Part shown: positions 1 through 9,204 of the stretch, piece after piece
Numbering within the stretch: position 1 is the first letter of the stretch
Layout of the letters: every line of letters starts with the position of its first letter
Origin: an uncultured Erysipelotrichaceae bacterium
GTDB lineage: Bacteria > Bacillota_I > Bacilli_A > RFN20 > CAG-826
Direction: 5' to 3'
Assembly: GCA_902794835.1 (NCBI GenBank)
Contig: CADBIO010000023.1
Span: forward strand, 1 to 34,193
Length of the DNA stretch: 34,193 bases
Notes under the pieces: generated by a model
Told to the model about the DNA's origin: nothing
Seen by the model: only the letters and a program-made list of their open reading frames with translations
Databases searched by the model: none
Position numbers and translations under genes: made by a program

Positions 1-1
1 T

Positions 2-2602
2 ACATTGCTCGCTTCAATCCCGTTAGTTCTTGCTGCTTGTGGGGGGCCTTCTTCGGAAGTCCCTTCCAGCGGTGGTGCCGATAGCACTTCCGGAGGGGGT
101 GGATCTTCTTCCGGCAACCTCGATGATGGTTTGGTAACCAATGGCGCAACCGCCAAGGAAAAAGTTGCCACCGTCGCCGATCCTAGAGTGGAAGCCTATA
201 CGGCCCATAAGCCATCAGGCGAAGCTATTGGCAATTTTAAAACTATCGCCGATGCGATTAATGCCGCTGTCGATTATGATGTCGAGCACAATTCTGATTT
301 GCCAGAAGAGCAATGGGTCTTTGATAGCTATGTCACCAAAATCGATGAAGATTTCGTCTATTTCAGAAACAAAGAAGGATTCACCAAAGGCGAAAACGAC
401 GACCAATTCTGGTATTACGAAAACGGCAATGCCTTAGCAGGTTAAGGATTCACCAAAGGCGAAAACGACGACCAATTCTGGTATTACGAAAACGGCAATG
501 CCTTAGCAGGTTACAATTGCTGGGATAATGCGGATTCTCCTCATGTCCTTCGCAACAGCGACCTTATCTCTTATGAAGTCACCGGTTATGGCACGACTTC
601 TCGCCAAGCATGGAACTCTTATCGTCTGTTAGATTCCTATGGCGACCAAGTCGATGATATGTATGCCCAAACTTGGGAACTTTCTTCAACGATGGATGCC
701 GCCGTTTTAGGCTTCCCGGGACGTTTGATTGGCGTTACGGGATTGAAATACACCATCGATTTGACCAACGTCAAAATCGCCCCACCATACGAAGGGACCG
801 ATAAGACTTACGCCTTCATCGGCTTCTATGCATGGCAAGACTATTATGTCATCGCCAACGGCATCGCTTGCGACACCTCCACTGGAAACTGGTATCAGTT
901 CATTGGCACGTCTCGTGATGACTCTTTCTCTGATGTTACTTACAACATCGGGGCTTGCGTCATGACTTCTACCTATAATGAAACTGGGGGATATTTTGTT
1001 CCTGACAACCCATCTTTGACGATGGAAATCAAGACCACGCAACAGTATGATTCCCAATTCGATGAATATTATCAATTGGATAAATTGAAGATCAGCATCG
1101 AAAACGGCGCGACCTTTGAACGCGATATTTCTGACTCCACGGTCAACAATTTCTTCCCTGGCTATCCACTAGGGTATGAAAATAGCTATGCCTTCATCGC
1201 TGGCCTTGATATCAAGAACAACACCGTTCAATCCCAGTACACCGAAGCCACCGATTATTTCAATGGTTCCTTCTTCACTGGTTTAACCGTCACCGATGCT
1301 CAGGCTTATGTCCCAACATCTGAGGAAATCAGCGATGTCGTCTATGGCTATGCGATCAATGAGGAATGGAGAGGAAAATGGCACGATATTCTTCTCTCTA
1401 ATACCGAAGATACGCCAGATCTCTACGACTACACTGTTTTGAATACTTGCGTTTGTTCTTCTTATACTGCCCTAAACGGACACGATGTTTATGACTTCTC
1501 CTATACCGGTAATCCTGTCGGTAATGCCAAACTTGGCGTCGAAGCCAGACAATATCAGACCAAGATCGATTCTTTAGATCAAATGAGTGTCGAAGACCTC
1601 CTTGCGGATTCTTCTGTCCTAGACGAAGTTGCCACTTGGATTGCCGAAGGCTCTACCGTCGTTACTCAAAGAATTCGTTTGGTCTTGGATTTCGCTCCTT
1701 ACTATCGGGCCAAAGAAAAACTCGAGAACTACAACGTTACCGAGGAAGCCAAAGCGGTCATTGAGGCCATCCGTGCCATCGAAATCACCGATTATGCCGG
1801 TTTTGGCGAGATTTACACCACTAGTTATGATGCATTAACGGAAGATGAGAAAAACGTCGTTATGTTAACCATCGGCACCGTGGAATTCGGACATCGTCTT
1901 GGATTATATCAATTCGCCAATGCCCTTCCAGCGGACGCCGCTGATGCGACTGTCTATTCTTCCTATGTCTTTGTCAATGACAGCGGGACTTTAGATACAA
2001 CACAATTGACTGTCAAACAGGCTTTTGATGAGCTTCTAAGACTCCTCGGACTCATTGCCAAGGGAACGAAGTGGAGTGACTACCCAGGCTACAACGACGA
2101 TCCTAACAACGGAATGGTCAAGCAAATGAACGGCGATAACAATTTCTGGCCTTCGTTGCGTGTCCAACAATTGTTGGATTATTTCGGTGGACTTGGACTT
2201 TCCAACCCAAGCTATGTTGACTACCTGCTTGATGCTGTGGAATATCGTAGCTTCTATGATGGTTTCTATTATCCTCTTTATCAGACGACCAAACTTGCTT
2301 TGAGAATCAATAACGAAGGATTAACCACACTTTCGGATTTAACCGCTGACGAACTCCGCTTCTTGAACGAAGTTTGGACTTCTGGTTATGTCATTTCCAT
2401 CCACATTTCTTGGAACTGGAATTCCGGTGACAAATTGGAAACCTATTATTCCACCCGTGCCAGAGGCATCTGCGTCATGGCTGGTGGAGATATGACCACA
2501 AAGTGCCGTGAATATTTCGCCACTGTCGGCGAATTCTTGACCTCACTCGGCTACACCCTTAACAGCAATGGCTGGGGTGTCACTGCATCGGTCATTGAAT
2601 AA
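2..2602 (+). pseudogene. large lipoprotein of unknown family, 5' partial, interrupted by in-frame TAA
   Basis: The frame is open from the window edge, so the true start lies upstream. The first visible residues (LVLAAC then GG) are the end of a lipoprotein signal peptide with a lipobox, followed by a Ser/Gly-rich linker of about 25 residues. The rest (over 800 residues) is rich in Tyr, Asp and Thr, as in extracellular proteins, and I recognise no family. A TAA at 443-445 stops the frame, but the same frame then runs on to 2602 without another stop. The stop lies exactly at the junction of a perfect 69-base tandem duplication; removing one copy turns it back into TAC (Tyr) and restores one reading frame of about 843 codons. 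It precedes a binding protein and permeases, so a role in substrate capture at the cell surface is inferred. The break may be an assembly error. Confidence 0.75.
375..513 (+). repeat. exact 69-base tandem duplication inside lipoprotein 1
   Basis: Bases 375-444 and 444-513 are identical at an offset of 69 bases, with one shared base at the junction. The unit encodes 23 codons in frame, so the frame after it is unchanged, but the junction codon becomes TAA instead of TAC. Perfect identity means it is very recent or an assembly artefact. Confidence 0.95.
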
Positions 2603-2618
2603 AACACCAACAAACCAT

Positions 2619-2652
2619 CCCTTTGGGGCGTGCATTCGTCACGCCCCTAGGG
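2619..2652 (+). terminator. strong GC-rich hairpin between lipoprotein 1 and the binding protein
   Basis: GGGGCGTG (2625-2632) pairs perfectly with CACGCCCC (2640-2647) around a 7-base loop. CCCT (2619-2622) and AGGG (2649-2652) extend it after a small bulge. It follows the lipoprotein stop by about 16 bases. The downstream bases have only a poor T-tract (CTGTTCTT), so it may be a leaky terminator, an mRNA-processing or stabilising hairpin, or an attenuator setting different expression of the two genes. Confidence 0.6.
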
Positions 2653-2671
2653 CTGTTCTTAAAACGATACG

Positions 2672-2687
2672 CGTTGATTCATCAACG
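2672..2687 (+). promoter_or_regulatory. 16-base perfect palindrome directly upstream of the ribosome site
   Basis: CGTTGAT (2672-2678) and ATCAACG (2681-2687) are exact inverted arms around a 2-base centre. It ends two bases before the strong AAGGAGG ribosome site (2689-2695) of the binding-protein gene. It could be a repressor operator, or a hairpin controlling translation of that gene. No binding protein can be assigned. Confidence 0.45.
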
Positions 2688-2702
2688 AAAGGAGGTTTTA
2701 GT

Positions 2703-4673
2703 ATGAATAAAGCAAAATTGTTTCTCACCTCATTGCTTGTTTTAGCTGGGCTTTCTAGCTGTGTCAGAATGCCTGATGATGTGAATGAAGCAACGGAAAA
2801 TATCGATTGGGATGTCGATCTTTCTCAGCCAATTAAATTAAGAGGAATCTATCCGACGACTGGCATCAGTGGTTTCGGCGTGGATGATTCCGCGAAAATC
2901 ATTAAAGAAACCACCGGCTACGACGTTGCTTATGAAGAACTTTCTTCTGCCAACGCCGACAACGACGTTTCCAATATTTTCTTAAACCAAGATAAATATC
3001 ATTTCCTCAAATTGACAGAAGCCCAATACCATCCAAACGCTAAAGATGGCACCCTTTTGGATTTGACCCCATTACTTGAGAAAACCGAATCTGGACGAAT
3101 CTTAAAAGAATTGATTGGCTTGACCAATTATGGCTGGGATGCAACCTCCTTTACCAACAGCAATGGCAAAAAATGCATCTACGCCGTCCCTGATTTTGGT
3201 TATTGTGTCATGGAAGACACCGCCTTCGTGTGGAACACCAGCCATTTAAAAGAGATCGGTTATGTGGATGATGAAGGCAATGCTAGAACGCCAGAAAGCT
3301 TAACGGAATTCACCGATGCTTTAAAATCACGCCTTGGCTTTGGCAGGCAGCAACGCCGTGGAAATTCCTGCGTTGTTAGGAGCTTTCGAATGTCCAAATG
3401 CCTTCTATTTAAATGATCAAGGGAAAATTACTCAAAACGTCTTCTCTGAAACTCAATCCTATTACGTGGAATACCTCCACGAATTAAGAAACAACGGGAT
3501 TATCAATAAGAGCTAAGAAACAACGGGATTATCAATAAGAGCTGGCAAAACAGCGATAACGCTGGCGTTATTAATGATTTCTCTGAGGGCAGAGCCTCTT
3601 GTGTTTCTCTCGCCTATTGGTGGGTTGAATCTTTAGTTAACGGCATTGTTGCGAAAGGCAAGATTGCAGAAGAGTTGGGGATTGAAAACAACTATCAGTC
3701 CGTCCACGATAAAGCGTTAATCTGGAATACCCGCATTCGTGGGGACGGATCTTATCATTCCGTGAATCAAACCAAAGCAAGACACCTTGGCGGTGAAGAT
3801 GGCGTTTCTTATTACACGGCCATCCCATATTACATGGCAAAAGATGCTGTATACACCATCGATTTCTTAGCGAAGAAGATGCTCTATTTCTCCAATTATT
3901 ATGGTGGCACGTCTTTGTCGTTAGAAGAAATTGCCAACATGAAACGTGATGACGGAACTCCAATTGACGAAACTTGGATCCAAAACAACGTTCACTGGCG
4001 TCAAATCGAAACACCAGAAGGCGCAAAAGATTATTATCCGGTGGGCGATTATGGTTTCCAAGAATTCGAAGATATGAGCGAAAAGATCATTTATTTGCGA
4101 CCATATACTCATAAAATCACATACGAAATTGACCCTGCCTTGCCACATGATGTCAAAGACGGGGAAACCTTAACCACCAAACTCAATAACGAGACGACCA
4201 CGCAAACCTTAAATGGCACGACGATGACAAGAACGGTCAGTGGCGGTGGTATTTGGGTGCAACTCACCCCACGTTATATGACTCAGATTGTCGATAATTC
4301 TCAATATTGCAACGGCACCTTATCGCCATCGGCCAATACCCTCTTCCACTTAAGAGAGACCGGCTTTGACGCCTGGCAAGTTACTGTGCCGATGGATGAA
4401 ACCATCATCCTCAATCCGATGACCATGATGCCACCGATGCCACACTGGGCTCCAATTTCCATTCTCTCCCGCACGGTTGCCAAACGCGGTTTAGCAACGG
4501 CAATTGACTGCGCGGCATCTACCACTCCAACCAAAGCGTTAGAAGTTACTCGTCAAGCCCTTTTGACCACTTATAAGAAGGGATCCGACGGAGAACGCTA
4601 TTATTATTGGAGCGAAGAGATTTCGAATGAAATGACCGAATGGTATAACAACGTCAAATTAAAGAGATCTTAA
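2703..4673 (+). pseudogene. extracellular solute-binding lipoprotein (LplA/YtcQ type), frame-disrupted
   Basis: The start at 2703 has a strong ribosome site (AAAGGAGG, 2688-2695) and gives a lipoprotein signal peptide with Cys20 in LSSC. The following sequence resembles family-1 sugar-binding proteins that work with LplB/LplC-type permeases, which follow directly with a 2-base gap. The coding frame shifts near 3323-3333: one extra base, most simply in the AAAA run at 3323-3326, moves it to a second frame that ends in TAA at 3514-3516. That stop is at the junction of an exact 29-base tandem duplication, which shifts the frame again; the third frame runs to 4673. Removing one A and one copy of the 29-mer gives a continuous 646-residue protein. 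As written it is non-functional. It is either a recent pseudogene or two assembly errors. Confidence 0.8.
3485..3543 (+). repeat. exact 29-base tandem duplication inside the binding-protein gene
   Basis: Bases 3485-3514 and 3514-3543 are identical at a 29-base offset. The length is not a multiple of three, so it both creates a TAA at the junction and shifts the frame. Together with the extra base upstream the net gain is 30 bases, so the first and last segments of the gene are back in the same phase. Confidence 0.95.
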
Positions 4674-4675
4674 TT

Positions 4676-5686
4676 ATGACTTCCGCCACCCACGCACTGA
4701 AAAGATCAGCCAAGGAAAACGTCTATAAAAAAGGTTTTTGGCAACGGCAAAAAGAAGGATTCCAGAAAAATAAAGGCATTCTCTGGTTCATCATTCCTGC
4801 TGCCGCCTTCACGATTGTCTTTTCCTACATCCCAATGTTTGGCGTGACTTTCGCCTTCAAAGACACTCTCTTTGATAAGGCGATGCGTAGTAACGCCAAT
4901 ATCTTAGGGGCCTTAGCGTATTCCAATTGGACGTTAGATACATTTGGCTCTATTTTTAACGACACGTTCTTCGTCGCTTTATCAAATTCTCTGATCATCA
5001 ACTTAATTAAACTGTTCTTGGTTTTCCCGTTGTCGATCATCCTCGCCATCCAGCTTTCTGAAATCAAAAGCCAAAAATTGGCCAAACTGATTTTGATTAT
5101 CCTTTGTATCCCAAACTTCTTATCGTGGACGGTTGTCATCAAAGTATGGACCAACTTCTTTGATCCGGAAATTGGGATGTTAGGCCGTTGGCTTTCTGGG
5201 CTCACCAATGGGGAACATATCACCTATTACGAAGCATCCTTTAAGCCATTATTCATTTTCTATGCCGCTTGGAAAGGGGCAGGATGGGGATCCATCCTTT
5301 ATTACGCCGCGATCACAGGAATAGACAAATCTTATTACGAGTCTGCCACTCTAGACGGAGCCAACAAATTCCAAAAAGCGTTATATCTTACGATCCCTTC
5401 AATCGGAGGAACCATTGCTTTGATGTTGGTATTGAACATCTCTGGTTTTACTGGCGTTGGTTTGGAACAAGTCAAACTGATGTTAGATACCGGAAATGCT
5501 TCCGCTTATTATCAGACCCAATGGACATTGGATCTTTATATTTGGGAATTGTCCATCGGCCAAGGAGCGGGCGTTAGTTACGTCCAAGCTGCCGCGGTCG
5601 GCGTATTCAACGGCTTTGTCAGCCTGTTCTTGATGTTACTTGGCAACGCGATTACCACAAAGACGTTGCATCGAGGTCTATGGTGA
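4676..5686 (+). CDS. ABC transporter permease, LplB/UgpA type (CUT1)
   Basis: Integral membrane subunit of a binding-protein-dependent sugar importer, 336 residues, with a cytoplasmic N-terminus of about 30 residues and about six hydrophobic segments. The cytoplasmic loop that docks the ATPase is visible as the EAA motif near residue 220 (YYESATLDGANKFQKALYL, followed by TIPSI). The start is two bases after the binding-protein stop, with only a weak upstream AGAGA, so it is probably translated by coupling. It pairs with the next permease and the upstream binding protein. No ATPase gene is present, as is usual for this subtype, which borrows a shared MsmX-like ATPase. The substrate is inferred to be an oligosaccharide from the surrounding hydrolases. 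Confidence 0.93.
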   Translation: MTSATHALKRSAKENVYKKGFWQRQKEGFQKNKGILWFIIPAAAFTIVFSYIPMFGVTFAFKDTLFDKAMRSNANILGALAYSNWTLDTFGSIFNDTFFVALSNSLIINLIKLFLVFPLSIILAIQLSEIKSQKLAKLILIILCIPNFLSWTVVIKVWTNFFDPEIGMLGRWLSGLTNGEHITYYEASFKPLFIFYAAWKGAGWGSILYYAAITGIDKSYYESATLDGANKFQKALYLTIPSIGGTIALMLVLNISGFTGVGLEQVKLMLDTGNASAYYQTQWTLDLYIWELSIGQGAGVSYVQAAAVGVFNGFVSLFLMLLGNAITTKTLHRGLW

Positions 5687-5700
5687 GGGGGAAAACGACA

Positions 5701-6624
5701 ATGAAAAACGAAAAGAAATTGTCGATGTCTTATTACGCCATCCGACGTCGTAACAAAGTCAAACAGCCTGTCGTTGACTATTTCATTCATGGCGTGTCGT
5801 TGTTTTTGCTCTTTTTCCTGGTGGTAATCACCTTGGTGCCATTGTTGAATTATTTCTCTTTGGCCTTTAATGATCCAAATTTCAATCAATCCGTGACCGT
5901 CTTCCCGGTGAGATGGGATCTTTCTTCGCTTGCTTATATTTTCTCTAGTAAATACAGCGGCTTTTGGCGTTCTTTCTTGAATTCCGTCATCATCACGCTT
6001 GTGGTTACCATTGTCTCGAATTTAGTTGAAGCGATGGCTGCCTATCCTCTTAGCAAAGCCTCTTGCCCATTTAAAGGGGGCATTATGATGTTTTTTGTCA
6101 TCACAATGCTTTTCTCGGCAGGCACCGTTCCGATTTACCTCTTGATGAGAACATTCAATTTATTGGATAACATCTGGTCCATTATCTTGATTTCCATTTC
6201 TAACGTAGGCAACCTCTTGTTCTACAAAAACTTCTTTGAAAACATTCCTAAAGAAGTGGAAGAAGCCGCGATTATCGATGGCGCTGGAGCGTTACGTACC
6301 TTCTTTAACGTTGTCGTTCCGATGGCTTTGCCTGTCTTTGGGTCTTGCTGTTTCTTCTCCATCGTTGGCATGTGGAATGGCTATGGTGCAGCCTTGATTT
6401 TCATCAAATCCTCCGCCGAAAGCCAAATGCCGCTCGCCTATTATCTCTATATCCGTATGACGCAAGATGCGACGGCAACAATGTACGATACGTTCTTGCA
6501 AACCCACCAAGACAACATCCAAGCCGCTTCGTTATTGATTTCCATCATTCCGATCTTGGCAATCTATCCATACGTCATCAAATACATCAAAGGAGGAGCG
6601 ACTATCGGCTCCGTCAAGGGATAA
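5701..6624 (+). CDS. ABC transporter permease, LplC/UgpE type (CUT1)
   Basis: Second membrane subunit of the importer, 307 residues, about six hydrophobic segments. The EAA motif reads VEEAAIIDGAGALRTFFNVV followed by VPMALP, and the C-terminus ends in the subtype-typical KYIKGGATIGSVKG. I chose ATG 5701, with GAGGGGG about nine bases upstream, over an in-frame ATG at 5680 that would overlap the previous gene by 7 bases. It forms a heterodimer with the previous permease. It is followed four bases later by a glycosidase, indicating one transcription unit. Confidence 0.93.
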   Translation: MKNEKKLSMSYYAIRRRNKVKQPVVDYFIHGVSLFLLFFLVVITLVPLLNYFSLAFNDPNFNQSVTVFPVRWDLSSLAYIFSSKYSGFWRSFLNSVIITLVVTIVSNLVEAMAAYPLSKASCPFKGGIMMFFVITMLFSAGTVPIYLLMRTFNLLDNIWSIILISISNVGNLLFYKNFFENIPKEVEEAAIIDGAGALRTFFNVVVPMALPVFGSCCFFSIVGMWNGYGAALIFIKSSAESQMPLAYYLYIRMTQDATATMYDTFLQTHQDNIQAASLLISIIPILAIYPYVIKYIKGGATIGSVKG

Positions 6625-6628
6625 AGAT

Positions 6629-8599
6629 ATGAAAATCATAGATTCCAAAGAACTTCAGTTGGTCAACGGCAAATATCATCTTTATCGTAAAGGCCCTTAT
6701 GGCGCAGTTTATGGTTTCGGTGAAAAATTCGATGAGCCAAACCATGCTGGATTATTCGTCCGTTCCATGGTCAAAGAGAAATGTTTCTATCAAGGGGAAT
6801 TCTCTTATCTTTCGATGCCGTTCTTCTTTTCCACCGAAGGATTTGGCTTCTATATCGATACCTATGTCGAAGTCGATTTTGATTTCCGCGACCCTTCTGT
6901 GATTGACATCTCTTTCGCTCCAGGAAGCAAAGGAGAGGTGGCAAAGATTTATTATTTCGAAGGCCAGCCAAAAGACATCCTGAAAGAATTCCGGACTCTT
7001 CTTGGCATGCCAAGGATGTTCCCTCGCTGGGCTTTAGGGGCTTGGATGAGTTCCAATCGGTGGCAAAGCGAGGCCGAACTTCGTGAACAAATGGCATTGG
7101 CTAAAAAATATGACATTCCTCACAATGTCATGGTCTGCGAGCCTTGGAGCGATGCAACCACCCATTATCTTTGGATGGGCTCGAAACAACCATTGAAACC
7201 AGGAGACGAAGGACCTTCTGCCGATGAATTAGATTTTTCTGAAAGCAAGGTTTGGGTCGATCCCAAAAAGCTAATTTCCGATTTGCACGAAGAAGGATTG
7301 CATTTATTACTATGGCTCGTTCCGATTTATGCCGAAGGGACAGAAGTCCAATCGACTTGGAATGAGGAACAAAGAGTCTCTGACAACCAATATGCGATTG
7401 AACACAAACTTTGTGTCATGAAGCCGAATGGCGAACCTTATCGCATTCCTCATACCTGGTGCATCGAATCAGAAATTCCTGATTTTACCAACCCGAAGAC
7501 CAACGAAATCTGGTTTAAACATTGGCAATATTTATTAGATATGGGCGTGGATGGGTTCAAAACCGATGGTGGCGAATTCGTTCATGAAGAAGATGCCCAA
7601 TTCTTTGACGGCACCACCGGCAGAGAAGGACAACAACGTTACAGTGATCTTTATAATGAGAAATTTTCTCAATTCGCTGGACCCGATCGTTTGATTTTCT
7701 CCCGTGCAGGTGGCCCTAGAACGCCTTCTTATGCCGTCGTGTGGGCAGGGGATCAAGAAAGCACCTGGAGCGAATTCCGTTCGATTACGAAAGCAGGCTT
7801 ATCCGCAGGTTTAAGTGGCATCTCTACCTGGGGATTCGATATTGCTGGTTTCTCTGGTTATCTTCCTACCCGTGAGCTTTATCTTCGTTCCGTGATGATG
7901 GCCGCTTTTGCGCCAATCATGCAATGGCATTCCGATCCCGTGAGAAACGGACGTTGTGATTTCAGTGGGGCATGGACCATCAATGACCGCTCCCCATGGA
8001 ATATGTGCGCTTATCTTAAAGATCCTGCTTTGATGGATATTTTAAGAGATCAATTTAATCTCCATTACAACCTCATCCCTTATCAATACCAATTGATGAA
8101 GGAATCTCATCTCACAGGAATCCCTGCCATCCGTCACCTTGTTTTGGAATATCCAGAAGATAAAAAAGGCTATGACGTGGCTGATGAATTTATGCTCGGT
8201 TCATCCTTATTAATAGCCCCGATTTACGAAGATTACATCAGCACAAGAAAACTGTATCTGCCTAACGACACCTGGTTTGATCTTTATAGCGGCAAAAAAT
8301 TTGTCGGAGGCTATCATGAGGTCGAAATCGCATCAACGCATAGCCCGGTTTTCTTACGGAACAATTCCATCGTTCCTTTAAATTTGAAAGGAAACAAACT
8401 AGCATCCCCAGTCGGAAACGACTTAGAGCATTACCAAACATTGACTTTCCTCGTCTCAGGGGAAGGGACGTATTGCTTCAATGATGACCTAGGCAATGAG
8501 ATTGTCTTGGAATGGAATCGCGATGGACATAAGACGATGAAAAACGTCAGTGGCATCGAATTCCGTGTATTACATGTAGAAAAGGACAGATTGTTCTAA
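6629..8599 (+). CDS. GH31 family glycosidase (alpha-glucosidase/alpha-xylosidase-like), cytoplasmic
   Basis: A 656-residue retaining glycosidase with no signal peptide, so it should act on imported oligosaccharides. The nucleophile motif is GFKTDGGEF with Asp313, and the acid/base region is WAGDQESTW with Asp375; both have the usual GH31 spacing. The N-terminal sandwich is shorter than in YicI-type alpha-xylosidases (about 770 residues), so the exact specificity (glucose, xylose, galactose or a sulfo-sugar) cannot be read from sequence alone. The gene starts four bases after the permease stop with a weak ribosome site, suggesting coupled translation. Its place directly behind the permeases supports processing of the transported sugar. 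Confidence 0.93.
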   Translation: MKIIDSKELQLVNGKYHLYRKGPYGAVYGFGEKFDEPNHAGLFVRSMVKEKCFYQGEFSYLSMPFFFSTEGFGFYIDTYVEVDFDFRDPSVIDISFAPGSKGEVAKIYYFEGQPKDILKEFRTLLGMPRMFPRWALGAWMSSNRWQSEAELREQMALAKKYDIPHNVMVCEPWSDATTHYLWMGSKQPLKPGDEGPSADELDFSESKVWVDPKKLISDLHEEGLHLLLWLVPIYAEGTEVQSTWNEEQRVSDNQYAIEHKLCVMKPNGEPYRIPHTWCIESEIPDFTNPKTNEIWFKHWQYLLDMGVDGFKTDGGEFVHEEDAQFFDGTTGREGQQRYSDLYNEKFSQFAGPDRLIFSRAGGPRTPSYAVVWAGDQESTWSEFRSITKAGLSAGLSGISTWGFDIAGFSGYLPTRELYLRSVMMAAFAPIMQWHSDPVRNGRCDFSGAWTINDRSPWNMCAYLKDPALMDILRDQFNLHYNLIPYQYQLMKESHLTGIPAIRHLVLEYPEDKKGYDVADEFMLGSSLLIAPIYEDYISTRKLYLPNDTWFDLYSGKKFVGGYHEVEIASTHSPVFLRNNSIVPLNLKGNKLASPVGNDLEHYQTLTFLVSGEGTYCFNDDLGNEIVLEWNRDGHKTMKNVSGIEFRVLHVEKDRLF

Positions 8600-8610
8600 T
8601 GAGGTAGCCC

Positions 8611-9201
8611 ATGATTTCGTTTCGGAAACTGACCTCAACCTTCTTCTTCCTGACTTTGCTTGGATCTTGTGCTTCGAATGAAACCAAGCCAGCGAATCTT
8701 TTGGAAGTAGATTCTTCCCCCATCAGCGTGGAACTATATCATGCGGTGACGAGAGAGTTTGTCGTTAAAGAAGATATCGAATTGGTTTTTACCGTGGAAA
8801 ATCCATCGATTGCTACCGTGAATGTCGGAGAAGGGAATTTCACTGTTTATGGTTCTGCGATCGGTGACACCTCTTTAACGATTACCTCCTCTAACGGTGA
8901 CGTTTTAGCCAATATTGACATCGATGTCATTGAGCCGGTGATTTATCTTCCTGTCCCTTCTGGTAGTCTTTACGTTAAGGGAATAGGGAAAACCGTGTCG
9001 GTCAAAGGAGTCATCACGGATTCTAGCGTTGCTGGGGAAGCCATCTGGAGTGTCTCGGACCCAGAAATCATTTCGTTTGAAGCGCAAGAATTGCTTGCAA
9101 TTTTCACCACATTAAAACGAGGCAATGCGTTGGTGACTTTGACCTATGGGGAGCATGAAGCTTCTTTTATGCTTTATGTCACGAATATAAAAGGGGAGTG
9201 A
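8611..9201 (+). CDS. small lipoprotein with Ig-like (BIG2-type) domain
   Basis: A 196-residue lipoprotein with a clear signal peptide and lipobox (LGSC, Cys20). The mature part is beta-rich. A segment around residues 65-110 (FTVENPSIATVNV, then GDTSLTITSSNG) resembles bacterial Ig-like group 2 domains, with a possible second copy around 120-190 (SVSDPEIISF, ALVTLTYGEHEA). No catalytic motif is seen. It lies between the GH31 gene and the phosphodiesterase, with gaps of 11 and 3 bases, so it belongs to the same operon. A structural or adhesive role at the membrane, perhaps holding substrate or enzymes, is inference. Confidence 0.8.
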   Translation: MISFRKLTSTFFFLTLLGSCASNETKPANLLEVDSSPISVELYHAVTREFVVKEDIELVFTVENPSIATVNVGEGNFTVYGSAIGDTSLTITSSNGDVLANIDIDVIEPVIYLPVPSGSLYVKGIGKTVSVKGVITDSSVAGEAIWSVSDPEIISFEAQELLAIFTTLKRGNALVTLTYGEHEASFMLYVTNIKGE

Positions 9202-9204
9202 AAC

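Noticed and set aside
375-3543. Insertion sequence or mobile-element scars explaining the duplications
   Set aside because: The 69- and 29-base repeats are immediate tandem copies with no inserted element, no terminal inverted repeats and no common target sequence.
3637-4026. 129-codon - strand frame under the binding-protein gene
   Set aside because: The + strand reading matches a binding protein; the - strand protein is basic, Cys/His-rich and low in plausibility.
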